A stretch of 64,000 bases of DNA. Origin: Planoprotostelium fungivorum. Its lineage: Eukaryota; Evosea; Variosea; Cavosteliida; Cavosteliaceae. This document shows positions 12,501 to 23,987 of the stretch, piece by piece. The position numbers were made by a program, and so were the translations under genes. The DNA lies in assembly GCA_003024175.1 (NCBI GenBank), contig MDYQ01000304.1, positions 1-64,000 on the forward strand, read 5' to 3'. Under the pieces are notes generated by a model that worked only from the letters and a program-made list of their open reading frames with translations, ran no database searches and had not been told where the DNA came from. Position 1 is the stretch's first letter. Every line of letters begins with the position of its first letter.

Positions 12501-13387
12501 GCAGGCCGCGAAGAACATCAACACGACGGTGCCAGCCGGTGTCGCCGATGCCATCTTGGAGGCTGCCATGGCCATCACAAAGGTGAGAGGTAGAGAAGGG
12601 AGGGGCTCACCCTCATCAGGCCACTTCACTGCTCGTGACCGCCGCCGCCGCAGCACAGAAGGAGAGAGTGGACAAGGGAAAGAATGCACCGGCTGGATAC
12701 GTCTACCGAAGGGATCCCAGGTGGTCCCAGGGCCTCATCTCTGCCGCCAAGTCCGTGGCACATTCCACTCAGATGATGATCACCACCGCCAGTGACGTCG
12801 CTCACGTGAGTCCTCTCCTTCTCTCTCCATGACAAAGACATCACACTCTGACAAAGACATCACACTCTGACAAAGACATCAGGGAAAAATCGAAGAGGAG
12901 AACGTCATCGCAGCATCGAAGGCCGTCGCCTCTTCCACGGCCCAGCTCGTGGCTGCCACCAAGGCGAAGGCAGACGATCCCAACAGTGCAGCCCAAGTGG
13001 TGAGTGAAGACACACGAGCGACGTTCTGACCTTCAATAGAAAGTGTCCACGGCATCGAGGGCTGTGACCAACGCCACGGCTCAGCTGGTGGAAGCCGCCC
13101 GTGCGGCGTCCATCAAGAACGAAGAGGAAGACATGGATGACATTGGCAGCAACCCCATTCAGAGGAAGATCAAGGAGATGGAGCTGCAGACTCACATCTT
13201 GAAGCTAGAGAAGGAGCTTGGACTCGTCAGGAACAAGTTGTTCGCCCTGAGGAAACAGGAGTACGCAGGATCGGCCACCACCACCGACATCGCTTCAGCT
13301 GCACTGCCCCCACCCGTCATGGCCAGCCCCATCACACCTCAGAGGGAGAGGAGCAACACTGCCGGTGGTTCCAACCCGTTTGCATAA
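9532..13387 (+). CDS. sla2: Sla2/HIP1R-type endocytic adaptor, ANTH + I/LWEQ
   Basis: The protein links clathrin-coated pits to actin: an N-terminal ANTH domain binds PtdIns(4,5)P2, a central coiled coil dimerises, and a C-terminal I/LWEQ (THATCH) domain binds F-actin. Exon 1 codes only MSDYK. The ANTH domain follows (KRKHVRNLVIEAHKDGGG, ALVVCHHVMSEGPRGVLDDA, YANFILDKIKFHQAHPEFP) to about 10570. A Pro/Ala-rich linker (10680-10940) and a long Glu/Arg/Lys coiled coil (11100-11720) come next. The I/LWEQ module (12400-13260) includes RWSQGLISAAKSVA, ENVIAASKAVASSTAQLVAA and a final ELQTHILKLEKELG helix. At least ten introns are needed, and one (12817-12882) holds a 19-bp direct repeat. The start lies directly after an AT-rich promoter shared with DDX41. 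The stop is TAA, 34 bp from the convergent oxidoreductase. Confidence 0.92.
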
Positions 13388-13421
13388 TAGATTCCATCTC
13401 ACGCGAACGTCTCTCTCTTTA

Positions 13422-15017
13422 TCATGGGGGTGTCCATCTGCCCTGGGCCACGAGGGGGGAGAAGTCGTGAGGGAGGGATCTCGGATCTACACTCGTTCCC
13501 TTCTCTGCGGCGTAGTAACACACCATCATCATCTTCACCACCTGATGGATCTGTGTCACGCACCGTGCATCACGTGTATCATGACTCACCCTCAATCCAT
13601 CTTCAAAGGTCAAGCTCGGTGTCTTTCCTGATCTGAAGCACTCCACCATGTGTCTGTCTCTTTTAGACGATTCTACCTCCACGAATGTCACCTGTTCTCC
13701 CCCGTATATCCGTAGGCAATCTCTTCATCCACGACGACAGGCATGAGACCCTGCTCTGCGTTCTGCTTCTCGATGAGATCTTCACCACAGTCTCCTCTGA
13801 TTCTCCTGGACATGAAGATGTGGAGGGGTGTCTCCAGGGTGTCCGCTCTCATGGAATACTCGGGCCCCAGCAATTCGAAGGACAACCTCAGACCGGAACC
13901 GACGTAGCTCCACGACGTCGTCAGTTCACCTGTTCGTCGTGTCAAAGAGGAAGTGAGTGAAGATGGTGCACCGATCAGAGTGCGACCGTCCGAATCTTTG
14001 TAGGTGATGGTGACGTGGGCGTAATCCTCGCTGGGGGAGATGGAGTAATCCACCTCGTTGGAGTGAGAACCATCTCGAGTCTCTCGCCTCACCTCGTTAT
14101 TCGTGGATTCTTTCAATTCACGAGAGTAACTGTCCTGTGACCACTTCAGAGAGGCAATGGTGGCTTGAACTGATACAGCCTCTAAACTGTCCTTCTCCTT
14201 CTTTGGATCCTGCAATAAGAATCTGAAGTAGGTGAGGTTCATATACTGGAGGTGTCTCACCTGGCTGCCTCCAAAGAGTGGCACATCATGTCGCTCAGAA
14301 CGCCACCTCCTTGCAGTTGTCCCTTCCAAAACCAAGGCTTGTGTGGGCCTGAATCATCTGAGATCAAAGACAGAACATGAGACGACCTGAATGCTCCTCC
14401 GCTGCTCTGACGAGATACGGCCTGCCGCTGGAAGGTACAGCTCTCTTCCACAGGAGGTCTCTTCCCTGCGTGTTGTTAGTGTACACAGGAACGATCCGAT
14501 CACCTTGATCAGAACGGGGGAGAAGAGTTGATTCTCAAGATATCCGGTTGTTATGTCTTCTTTGATCATGAGATGGGTGATCTGTTCGGCCTCGCCAACA
14601 TTCCTTGCGAGAGGTTTCTCACAAGCCACGCCACGTAATTTGTTTTGTCTCTTTCTATTACCTGTGCATAATGAGGAGTGAGTGTGACAAAGTGTCGACC
14701 TTTGACGATGTCTTCGATCACTTGTACACGTGAATGATTCGGAGAACATATCCATACGGCATCGATTTGTGAAGAGCTGACCAAGGATTCGACATCATCA
14801 AATCGGGAAGGCTGTCCCAAGTTCAATCCTTTCACGAGTGTGATGCACCGATCGGCTGACTCTATTCAAGGTGAATCATCGATGCCTCCATCATCTCACC
14901 TGCTGTGCGTGATGTGATTCCGGTGATGATGCAATCCCTCACAGAGAGGAGAGAGCGGATATGAAATTCAGCAATAAACCCGGCACCAATGATACCAATC
15001 TGAAGGGGGCCTTGCAT
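13422..15017 (-). CDS. Gfo/Idh/MocA-family NAD(P)-dependent oxidoreductase
   Basis: Enzymes of this family oxidise or reduce sugars, inositols and related substrates with NAD(P). The N-terminal Rossmann motif is GIIGAGFIAEFH, followed by DAVWICSPNHSRVQVIEDIV and the family-typical CEKPLARNVGEAEQ block with the catalytic-region EKP. The C-terminal domain has the expected pieces GYLENQLFSP, KPWFWKGQLQGGGVLSDM (the GGG..D..H type segment) and MVECFRSGKTPSLTFEDGLR. The substrate cannot be told from this. The start is placed at Met 15017, just before the Rossmann strand; an upstream in-frame Met at 15104 is possible but would leave almost no promoter, because the divergent M48 gene begins at 15114. 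Several introns of 38-60 nt are needed. Confidence 0.85.
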
Positions 15018-15113
15018 TTCGAGCTGTTGTTGATGACAACACAATTTGGTAGTTGTAGAGACCTTCTGGAAATTTCGTTTCGGCTGGCCATCATCGCCAA
15101 TCAATCAACTACG

Positions 15114-16839
15114 AATGCAACGTCTCGTCTTACGTTCAAACACCGTTTGCAGGGTCCACCTTCATACGGCTGGCGTATATCAGCCACGTATCAAGCAATT
15201 GAATCCCTTGTGTCTAAAAAGATTCCATGGTAGCCACAGCACCGTAGATCCTACATCAGGAAAGGACACACCATTCACGGAGTTACGTCACGACATACGC
15301 CAACGGTAAGTCTGGGTAGAACACCTTCATCGTGATGTTGTTTCAGTTCGAGATTTGCCAAGTTGGGATATTGGGCCGGTTTCGGTGCACTCACCGGTGG
15401 AAGTGAGTTTGTCGCCAATCCATCCATCTTTGTTATTGAATCCTGACAGCGTCCCTGGCGATCGAGCTGGCCTTGAGAAACTTTGCAGAGGTGTCAGACC
15501 TCGGTTACTCTTTCTTTGGCGTATCTGCTCTCGCAGCAGCGACGACGGTAACGTCCATCTCGTGACATGTCATTGACTGCCTCAAGTGGTTCAGCTTGTG
15601 GAGCTCGGGAGGAAAAAAGATCGCTGAGGGTATGAATGGAAGACTCATTGTGCCCGGTGAGACCAGCCGGGGTGACTTCATCATCCAGGCAGTGGAGAAG
15701 GTGGGAATCTCATCGCTCCTCCCATGTTCTATGACACCAAGCACTTCACCACCCTTCCAAAGGAATCGGATTGTTTTCAGTGCGAAGAGACGACCTCAGT
15801 GTTTCCATCATCATCGTTCATCTCTGTCGTGTGCACTGAGGATGGTTGGCAGTTATCGAGAGAGGCCAATCTGAAATCCATTCCCACCATCTATTGGATT
15901 CCCGCCAAAGAAATGAACGCCTTCGCCGCAGGAATCACCCACCGTGACTCCGTCGTGGCCGTTACGACGGGTGACGATGATCATCTCCATCACATGCATC
16001 GTCGTCATCATATCTCCATCCCATGCATCATCATGATCGTCTCATCTCTCAAAGGTATCGCCGAGGTCCTCACCCCGGGCGAATTGTACGCCGTTCTGGC
16101 CCACGAGATCGGTCACCTCGCCAACCAAGATTCACGCACGGCCATGCACCTCATCGCCATCAACGCCGGTTACTTTGCCATCTTCCGCATCGGACTCAAC
16201 GTGTGATGATCATCAGAGGAGACGACTCACCCTCTCAGATGCTGTCTGCGAATCGAAGGGGAAATGCAAGAGAGGGAAATAAGCATGCGGTGGCTTACGT
16301 GCTGATGGCTGCCGGTGCGTTGAGTTCGCTATTAGGATTGTTGTACAAGTGAGTGGAATGGTGTCGATGGGATGTAGGGGCTGAATGGGAGACAGACAGG
16401 CCGTAACGAGATCGAGGGAATATGCGGCGGATGCATGTAGTCTGGCCTTCACGGGTGACCACAGAGAACTGGCGTCTGCCCTGAGAAAAATTTCTCAACA
16501 ACATCCTTCCACCGTGAGATCCTTCATCTCATCTTCCTCTTCGTTTGGTAGTCATCATCTGATCGTCATCGTGCAGCAGAAGGACAGTCCTCTATCTCTA
16601 CCGGGCAATCAGATGATGTTCTCTCACATGTACATCAACAACACCAGCTCGGCTTTCTCTATGGGGATGCCTTCCTTCTTGATGAAGCTCCTGTCCACTC
16701 ATCCTGCCACGGAAGATGTGAGAGAGTGATTGTATAGGAAGAGATGACTGATGAGAAGTAGAGGATAGCCCGATTGGAACAATTGAATCAGAAGACCCTA
16801 TCGGGTGCCGAACAAGTGAAGAGGATTGCCAAGAAATAA
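15114..16839 (+). CDS. Mitochondrial M48 family zinc metallopeptidase
   Basis: The N-terminus (MQRLVLRSNTVCRVHLHT...) is Arg-rich with no acidic residues, like a mitochondrial presequence. A membrane segment follows (AKLGYWAGFGALTGG..., then SLAIELALRNFAE...GYSFFGVSALAA). The catalytic part has YWIPAKEMNAFAAG (the NAFA motif of M48), then the zinc site ELYAVLAHEIGHLANQD at about 16080-16130, with both histidines and the glutamate intact. Further on are SREYAADACSLAFTGD, which supplies the third zinc ligand (E in the EYAAD segment), and the usual end LLSTHPATEDRIARLEQLN. It is a HtpX/Oma1-like protease for membrane-protein quality control. The intron at about 15972-16051 is rich in CAT repeats. 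The stop is TAA at 16837. Confidence 0.82.
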
Positions 16840-17197
16840 AATAAAGACGTTAGTGATGCAAATGAATAGAGAGAGTCACTCTTTCATAAAGTCGATGTAA
16901 TCACATGAGCAGAGATTAAGAGATCACCGTCTGGCAGTATCTTATCATAGCTGCCTATCAGATCCTCTTCATCAACCTTGGAGGGTGAGAGGATTTATAC
17001 TCTACAGTTGACTGAGAACGGTGGGTCAATTGGATTGTCAATGGGTTTGTAGAGGGGGCAATTACGTCTAGACACAACAAAGCCCTTCCGCCTTTCTTTG
17101 AGAAGAGACAGACGGAGATCTTGCGGGTAAGCCAACACACATCACCCCTATCACAGAAGGGGGGTCAGATTAGGAAGACGATCTCTATCCACTCAAG
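16840..17197. other. Intergenic, nothing recognised
   Basis: This lies between the M48 stop and the next plus-strand start. It probably holds the M48 3' UTR (AATAAAATAAAG directly at the stop) and the next promoter. No RNA gene or repeat is seen. Confidence 0.4.
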
Positions 17198-20112
17198 ATG
17201 GATGGCGAAGGGGTGACCCATAACATGGAGGGGGGACACGAATTAGAGGGTACGGGGGATCAGAAGCTTCCAAACAGCTCCCTCTCTCGTCCACAAGAGA
17301 ATTTTGGGAGGCTTCATCTCTGGCGCCGTCAAGAGATCTTGGAGGCTGCCCGACATCTAAATTGGTTGTCTCTACCTCCAGATTCCCTCAATGTCTTCAT
17401 CATCGATCAATCAAGACGGGTCGATACAAAGAAAAAGTGGGCCATGGGGGAAGATGAACATTGGCCGCAACCCTCTCAAGATGCAGATGCCAGTGAACAC
17501 ATCCTCTACATGTGCGAACGATTTGAGGGAAATGCCATCAGAGAACTGGAACAACTGACAAGGGCCTTCTCGACGGCTCTCTCTTCTAACAAGGAATTGG
17601 AGGCATCCTATTGGATGAATCGCCTATACCTGCTGGAGGGTGAACATCTATGATGGTATCACCCACACCAATCTCTCACAGGGTCACCCGGATTACGAAT
17701 CAAACATCCGTTCCTCGTGGGTACTATCGAGGAGGTGATCGATCGTCCATCCAACAGACAGACCCCATCTTCATTCTCACCTTCTAAAGGTGTTGAGGGT
17801 CGTGCACCCCACCTTCCAAGTCAATTCCGTTCACCATCTCATCTGGGCCATCTTGACCGAACACGCTGGCAAGGTAATGCATTACATCTCACACCATCAG
17901 CACGTGTCTGACTCTTTGCAGGTGTCTGAGCCTTTTCGAACCCACCTGTTCTCACAGATGGGAAGATGGTTACGTCTGTCCGATGATCACAAGCGATCGA
18001 CACATCGAGCGAAGAGGATTCCCCTTCTCCTTTGTCTGATGACCATCTGTCGTCTGCAGCAGAAGAAGAGAGACGGTGACGGACAGTACGGCTATCACTA
18101 CCAGGTAACGAGAGATTTCGATGGAATCTCACTGTCTACAGAGTGAGATGGATCTGGTGTGGCTGTGGATCCTGAGTTACTTCCCCGATGCCCTTCGTGA
18201 AGAACACGATGCCCTGTTTGAGTCACTGGTGGAGGTGTGCAAGAGACAGTATCACAATTATTTGGAGGGGGAGACGAAGGAGGACACGTCTCTGACGAAA
18301 GAATCGAGAGAGGGGCTGGTCAGTGCCACCAAGACCATCATCGAATTACAAGAGGTGTGTTGACGTTCACGTCACGACATGCATCATGAGATGATGATCA
18401 CGAACATGTTCGATGATGCTGATGATGCTGATGTAGACGTTGGAGAGGGCAACTAAATTGGGAGAGAAAATTGCCGCCAGCTGCGGCCAGACGAGAAAAC
18501 TCGACATAAAGCCTCTGACCGTGGAAGAATGGAATACCGTTCGTACCGCTTTGGGTGAGTCTCTCTACATCGAGACCGTACGTACGTTACGTATTCATCT
18601 TACCAGCCGAGGACGACGATGCGGCATGCACGTTAGAACCTTGTGATGCTGCCGATCGCAGGAAGAGAAAGATCCTAGATGGAGAAGAGAGTGACGATTC
18701 TTCTTCAAACAAGAAGGTGGCCACGCTTTCGAATCATTCGAGACCCTCCACGAACGACACACCCGTTACCTTTGTGAGAGATCTCATCATCACCATGTCG
18801 TCTCATGATGCATCATCTCAATCATCATGATACATCATCATCATCATCATCACATCGACACGATGGCTGATGTGGATGCAGGCGGATTCGCTATCGACCG
18901 AGAGAAAGAAGAGTGTCATGTTGGCCATATCACCCATAACACCCGACACGGGCTATTTCAATCTCTACTTCACCTCTCAATCCAGAAAGGCCCTCTGGTT
19001 CCCCACCGACCCCACATTCATCCGATACCTGCCTGAAGGTTCCTTCGAGAAGGGTAAGTCTCAATAGTTAAATCCTCTCTCTTGACATGTCTTTCTCTAC
19101 ACATGGAAATATAAGAGTTTAACTCTTTCTATTTACATGAAAATATGAGAGTTCAATTCCTTCTCTTTACATAAGAGTTTAACCTTAATGTGACGATGAT
19201 AGGTGATGGATTTTTGGGGCCGTGGGGAGAAGAGAGGAGGGCCTACGCCTTTGTGACGAAACACATGATGCTGAAGATCATGGGGGCCTGTCACCTGAAC
19301 GACGTGAAAGACAAGTTGTGTCAACACGGGAAGATGGTCTATGTCCACGTCAGAAACTTCTCACACGTACCACCGGAACAGTGGGAGATGACCAAACAGT
19401 TTGGAAAGAATCCCATGCCCACACCGAGATCCATGGGGCTCACACCAGTGAGAGGTAAATCCATCTCTCCTCCCCTCTCTCATGTCATCACCATCATCAT
19501 CATCTTCAACGATGATCACGACTGATGCATCGATAGACATGAACGCGAAGGACATGGAAGCTTACTTCCGCCGAGCCATCTGGGACATCATCTTAGTGTG
19601 GATGTTAACGGGGAAGCTGGGAGCCGACGATCTATTCCTCACATCAGAGGGTCGACCTCTCATCTTGAACATGGACTACAATCACATGAGCAGCACCAAC
19701 AAGATCGTCGGCACTGCCTTCTGGACTAATTCCGTCCTACTCTACCGACAGCCTCACCCCAGGATGACTGCTGTGATGGCGAAGATCGCATTGGAGATGA
19801 AGGACGAGATCACAATGAAGATGCACAAGATCACCGACGAAGTGAAGGACGAACACTCTGCCTTGTACACTTTTGTCTACGTCTTCAAGGTGAACACCAC
19901 CATCATCATCATCATCATCATCATCACCATCATCACCATCGTGTGATGCTGTGAGAGTCTCATCGGACCGACAGGTGTTCTCTTTCAGAAGTCAAGTGTT
20001 GACCATGATTGAGATGATGCGAACTTGTCTAAAGTCGTTGAATCAAGAGTTGGTTGACAAGCTGGAGGAGGCGGCAGCCAGGGCACCGACGAAACAGCGA
20101 ACGGAAGAGTGA
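17198..20112 (+). CDS. Large uncharacterised protein, kinase-like C-terminus possible
   Basis: I do not recognise this protein. Exons join in frame across about ten short introns, several rich in CAT/ATC repeats. The N-terminal half is predicted helical and Trp/Leu-rich (ASYWMNRLYLLEG, VNSVHHLIWAILTEH, MDLVWLWILSYFPDALREEHDAL). A low-complexity acidic linker follows (KRKILDGEESDDSSSNKK, near 18660-18710). The C-terminal half has SPITPDTGYFNLYF, GPWGEERRAYAFVTKHMM and FRRAIWDIILVWMLTGKLGA, then DDLFLTSEGRPLILNMDYNH. The last two resemble the catalytic and metal-binding loops of PI3/PI4-kinase-like folds, with non-canonical residues. That resemblance is weak and is inference only. The end could extend further if the GTGAGT at 20109 is a donor. 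Confidence 0.6.
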
Positions 20113-20829
20113 GTCGATGTTTGTAGTGATGATGAACTGATGAGAACAGAGAGCATGGGGGGATGGAGATGGAACAAGAAGAGACAGAATAAATCGAAAT
20201 TTTGAGGGTTGAATCTTTTTCGTTATAGCTGATATTGAACGTTGCATCAGACCTACCATTCAAGTCAACACAGAAGATGGCATTGAATAGAGAGCGTTGG
20301 TTGATAAAGTGTTCTGAATGTTCGCCGGTTGTTGTCAGCGATACTGAGAAATGCCATCCGCCTCGTGGTGGAACGTAACCGGAGTACAGCCCTTTAAGCG
20401 ATAAAGAAGATAAGATTGCATAAGAATGATAGAAATTAATTTGATTGGAGATGATCCACTCTGAGAGCGCGTTTTCAGCGCTTTTGATCGTTCTTTTCCA
20501 TCAATCTTATCACCATAGATCCTCTTTCCTCAGAACGGCTGCCTCTCATCACATGGATGTTTTGCTATCGTTTGGACAAAACAAATACCACGCCTGGCGT
20601 ATGATGTGAAAGGGGGTTGGAGAGAACACGAGACTTCGACATCATCATGTGAGTATTCCAGTTGAAAAGAAGATAAATCGACACATTCGTTTTATATAAA
20701 GCCTTCCAACTCGAGAAGGGAAAAGTTCAAAATTGAATAAATACAGGAGTCAAGTACCACTGAAATGAAAGAATACGAGTCCACCAATCCTACCGGTGAG
20801 TCATCAGTTCTAATGTTTGTTTATGGTGA
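20113..20829. other. Convergent intergenic region, no gene seen
   Basis: This holds the 3' ends of the plus-strand 17.2-kb gene and the minus-strand CHTOP gene. The sequence is AT-rich with scattered AATAAA-type motifs (for example GAATAAATCG near 20186 and GAATAAATAC near 20736), which may be polyadenylation signals. No open frame of interest or RNA gene is seen. Confidence 0.4.
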
Positions 20830-21408
20830 TCAGGCTGTCTTCATATCGTCAGCGTTGGTAGCATTGTAATCGTCTAATTCTTTGTCCAAATCAACTTTAG
20901 AGTTGCTCTCATAGTTCGGATCCTGTTTCAATCAGCAAAAGATTTTCTCACCGGTGACGAATCATCCGAAGGACATTTCGAGTATAGATCTCACCTTGGA
21001 CAGGTAGGCCTCTAGGTCTTTGTCCAATGACTCCGCACTGGGTGCACCTCCTCCTCTGCCCCCACGTCCTCCTCTTCCTCCCCTACCTCCTCGGCCACCT
21101 CGACCTCCTCTTCCTCCTCTCTCTGCTCTCCATTAGACATGCAAGCTGGTGTCTCCCATTATCCTCTCACCTCCTCCACGTCCACCTCTTCCGCCTCTTC
21201 CTCCTCTTCCTCCTCTATCACCTCTATCACCTCCCCTTCCTCCTCTTCCTCCTCTACCGCCACCGTTGAACTCGAGCTCTCTGAATTGGCTGACCTGACG
21301 AGAGCGATTCTGCTTCGATGTTTGGATCGAGATCTCGCGGTTCAGCTCTCGGTCTCCGCCGGCATTGGCGGTCCTTGAGAGCTTCTTAAATCGCTCGTTC
21401 AGAGACAT
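20830..21408 (-). CDS. CHTOP/FoP-like RGG-rich mRNA export factor
   Basis: CHTOP (Friend of PRMT1) belongs to the TREX complex that exports mRNA and binds arginine methyltransferases. The N-terminus MSLNERFKKL matches the CHTOP signature MSLNERF. The middle is a run of RGG/GRGG repeats, split by an intron at about 21115-21172. The C-terminus has the FoP duplication-like acidic helices SLDKDLEAYLSK and KVDLDKELDDYNATNADDMK. The protein is about 140 residues, shorter than the animal form. The stop is TGA at 20830-20832. The start lies 112 bp from the divergent PPWD1 start. Confidence 0.8.
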
Positions 21409-21520
21409 GCTGTGTGTGGTTTTTTGTTTTTGTTAAGTTTGGTTTCCGTTAGGCAGTTCAGAGGAATAAAATGAAATAAATGTTGGAGCCGAATGCAGGA
21501 CGATCACAAACGTCACGAAG

Positions 21521-23887
21521 ATGAAGAGACCAGAGGAAGAGCCTGTGGTTGAGAACCAACAGGGAGAAGAAGATTCATCCATAGGTCCACCGAAACCAAA
21601 GAAGAGGAAGGGTAATGCGTTATCATACATCCCCTTCTATCGCTGATCACTCCACAGAGCTGAAGTTTGAAAAATTATATCTGGAACACATCCCTAACGC
21701 AGAGAACTATGAAAAGAGTTACATGCACCGAGATGTGAGTGATGGAAGACAGCTCAATGTTGATAATCGAAAGGTGGTCACTCATTTGGCCATCACAAAG
21801 AAGACGGAGTTTATCATCACGGCATCTCAAGATGGTCACGTCAAGTTCTGGAAGAAACAGCCCACCGGTGTTGAATTCGTCAAGCATTTCAGAGCTCACG
21901 TCGCAGCGGTGCACGGAATCGTCTGCTCTTCGGACGGAAAGATCTTGTGTTCTATATCTGCCGATCAGACATTCAAACTGTATGACATCCTCAACTACGG
22001 TGAGTGACATACATCACCTCTCAAAGATTGATCGGCTTTATAGACATGATCAACATGAGCAAGCTCGACTTCGTTCCAGGTCTGTGTGAGTTCATCACAT
22101 CCGATGGCTCCATCTTGGCCATCTCGGAGGCGACCGGTGGTGCCATCCACATCTTCGACACGAGAGGCGAAATCAAGAAGGTGAGTCTCCTCTCCCATCA
22201 TCGACACCGACCATGCCGAAGACATCGACCGTCAACATCCATCGATCGACCGTGAAGAGCATGAAATACAACGAGCCGTACAACTCGGTCGTCAGTTGTG
22301 ATGAGAAGGGGATGATCGAATACTGGAGTGCAGAAGATTTCAAGATCCCGACAGATCTCGATTACAAGTACAAGTCAGAGACCGACCTCTACGATCTGGC
22401 CAAGGTGAGTGCACTTTCGTGATGAGGAGACCTCATCTCATGACACCGTCATGACTCCATCACAGAGTAAGACGTTCGGCACTTCCCTCAGCATCAGCTT
22501 AGATGGTGAGATGTTCGCCTTGATGGGCAGGGACAGACAAGTCAGAGTCTTCCGCTACAGAAAGGGCACCCTCTATCGAAAATACGACGAATCCCTCTCG
22601 GTCATGAACAAGATGCAGAAGGTGGGACATCACACTACAACGAGCCACTGACTCCTCGAAGGAAGACGGAGGAGAGAGTGAAGGATACAAGTTGGACACC
22701 ATGGAGTTTGGCCGTCGCATGACAGTCGAGCAAGAGTTGGAAGTCTCTTGGAACTCTGCAGTGCCTCCACCACCGGCCAACGTTGTCTTTGATGAATCTG
22801 GAAACTTTATCGTATATGCCACCATGATCGGAATCAAGGGTGAATTTATTTTATTTCGAGGGACTACAACGAGACGTGGATTGACGGGTGCAGTGGTCAA
22901 CCTGTATACGAACAAGGCGGTGGCTCTGTTGGGAAAGCCTGAGTTGAACAACCGTTTCCTCTACATCGACATGTATCAAGGTGAGAAGACGAAATCAACG
23001 AATATGAGACACATCCAAATCGAGTGAGACGAGACGACTGATCTCGTGCAGGAAAGATCAAGGGTGCCGTGTTGTCTGAGAACTTGAACCGTAACGCGGA
23101 ATACGATCCCACCATCTTCTGCTCTTCCTTCAAGAAGAACCGCTTCTACATGTTCACCAGACGTTCTCCGGCTGATTCTGAAGAGTGAGCCTTATCCTCC
23201 GAGACCATCGCTGACGACATCCAGCAACGGTGTGGGCAGAGACGTGTTGAACGAGAGACCCACGAAGGAAGAGGAAGCTCTCATGACGAAGCCCATGTCT
23301 AGAAGGTTGGGAAGAACGGCCATCGTCCACACGACAAAGGGAGACATCCACATCAGACTCTTCCCCGACGAGTGAGTGGCACCTCCATCATGGACATCAC
23401 CTGATCGGATGATGCAGGTGTCCGAAGACCGTGGAGAACTTTACGGTTCACAGCAAGAACGGCTACTACTCCAACTGCGTCTTCCACAGAGTCATCAAAG
23501 GTTTCATGATCCAAACGGGTGACCCCCTCGGAGACGGAACCGGAGGTAAAGCGAACACCATGTCCCATCGTCCACTCATCTTCTACTTCAGGATCCAGTA
23601 TCTGGGGCCACGACTTTGAAGATGAGTTCGACCGAAGTCTGAAACACGACCGAGCCTTCACTGTGTCCATGGCTAACACGGGAGCGGCCAACTCGAACGG
23701 CTCTCAGTTCTTCATCACAACCGTCGCTCATTCTGCACTGGACAACAAGCATACCGTCTTTGGACGCGTGACGGATGGACAAGATGTGGTCACAAGCATC
23801 GAGGGGGTGAAGACAGACAAACAAGACAAGCCACTGGATGATATCAAGATCGTTTCCATCAGCATCGGCTACAAGGAAGAGAAGTAA
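21521..23887 (+). CDS. PPWD1: PPWD1: WD40 repeats plus cyclophilin peptidyl-prolyl isomerase
   Basis: This spliceosome-associated protein has a seven-bladed propeller followed by a cyclophilin domain. The start [18 protein letters not shown] is a typical acidic lead. PPWD1-specific sequence follows: [20 protein letters not shown], then WD blades ([44 protein letters not shown]). The cyclophilin starts near 23310 ([17 protein letters not shown]) and contains [40 protein letters not shown] and [14 protein letters not shown]. The segment around the catalytic-site Arg and Phe/Met ([17 protein letters not shown]) is intact. About nine short introns are needed. The stop is TAA at 23885. Confidence 0.94.
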
Positions 23888-23987
23888 AAAGGCGGATGTT
23901 CCAGTCGTGTGTTTGTGATGTGTTGTGGATGAACAAAATTTTGCACGCTTCCCATCATCCGATTAGTGAGAGAAGAGGAGCAGGGCT

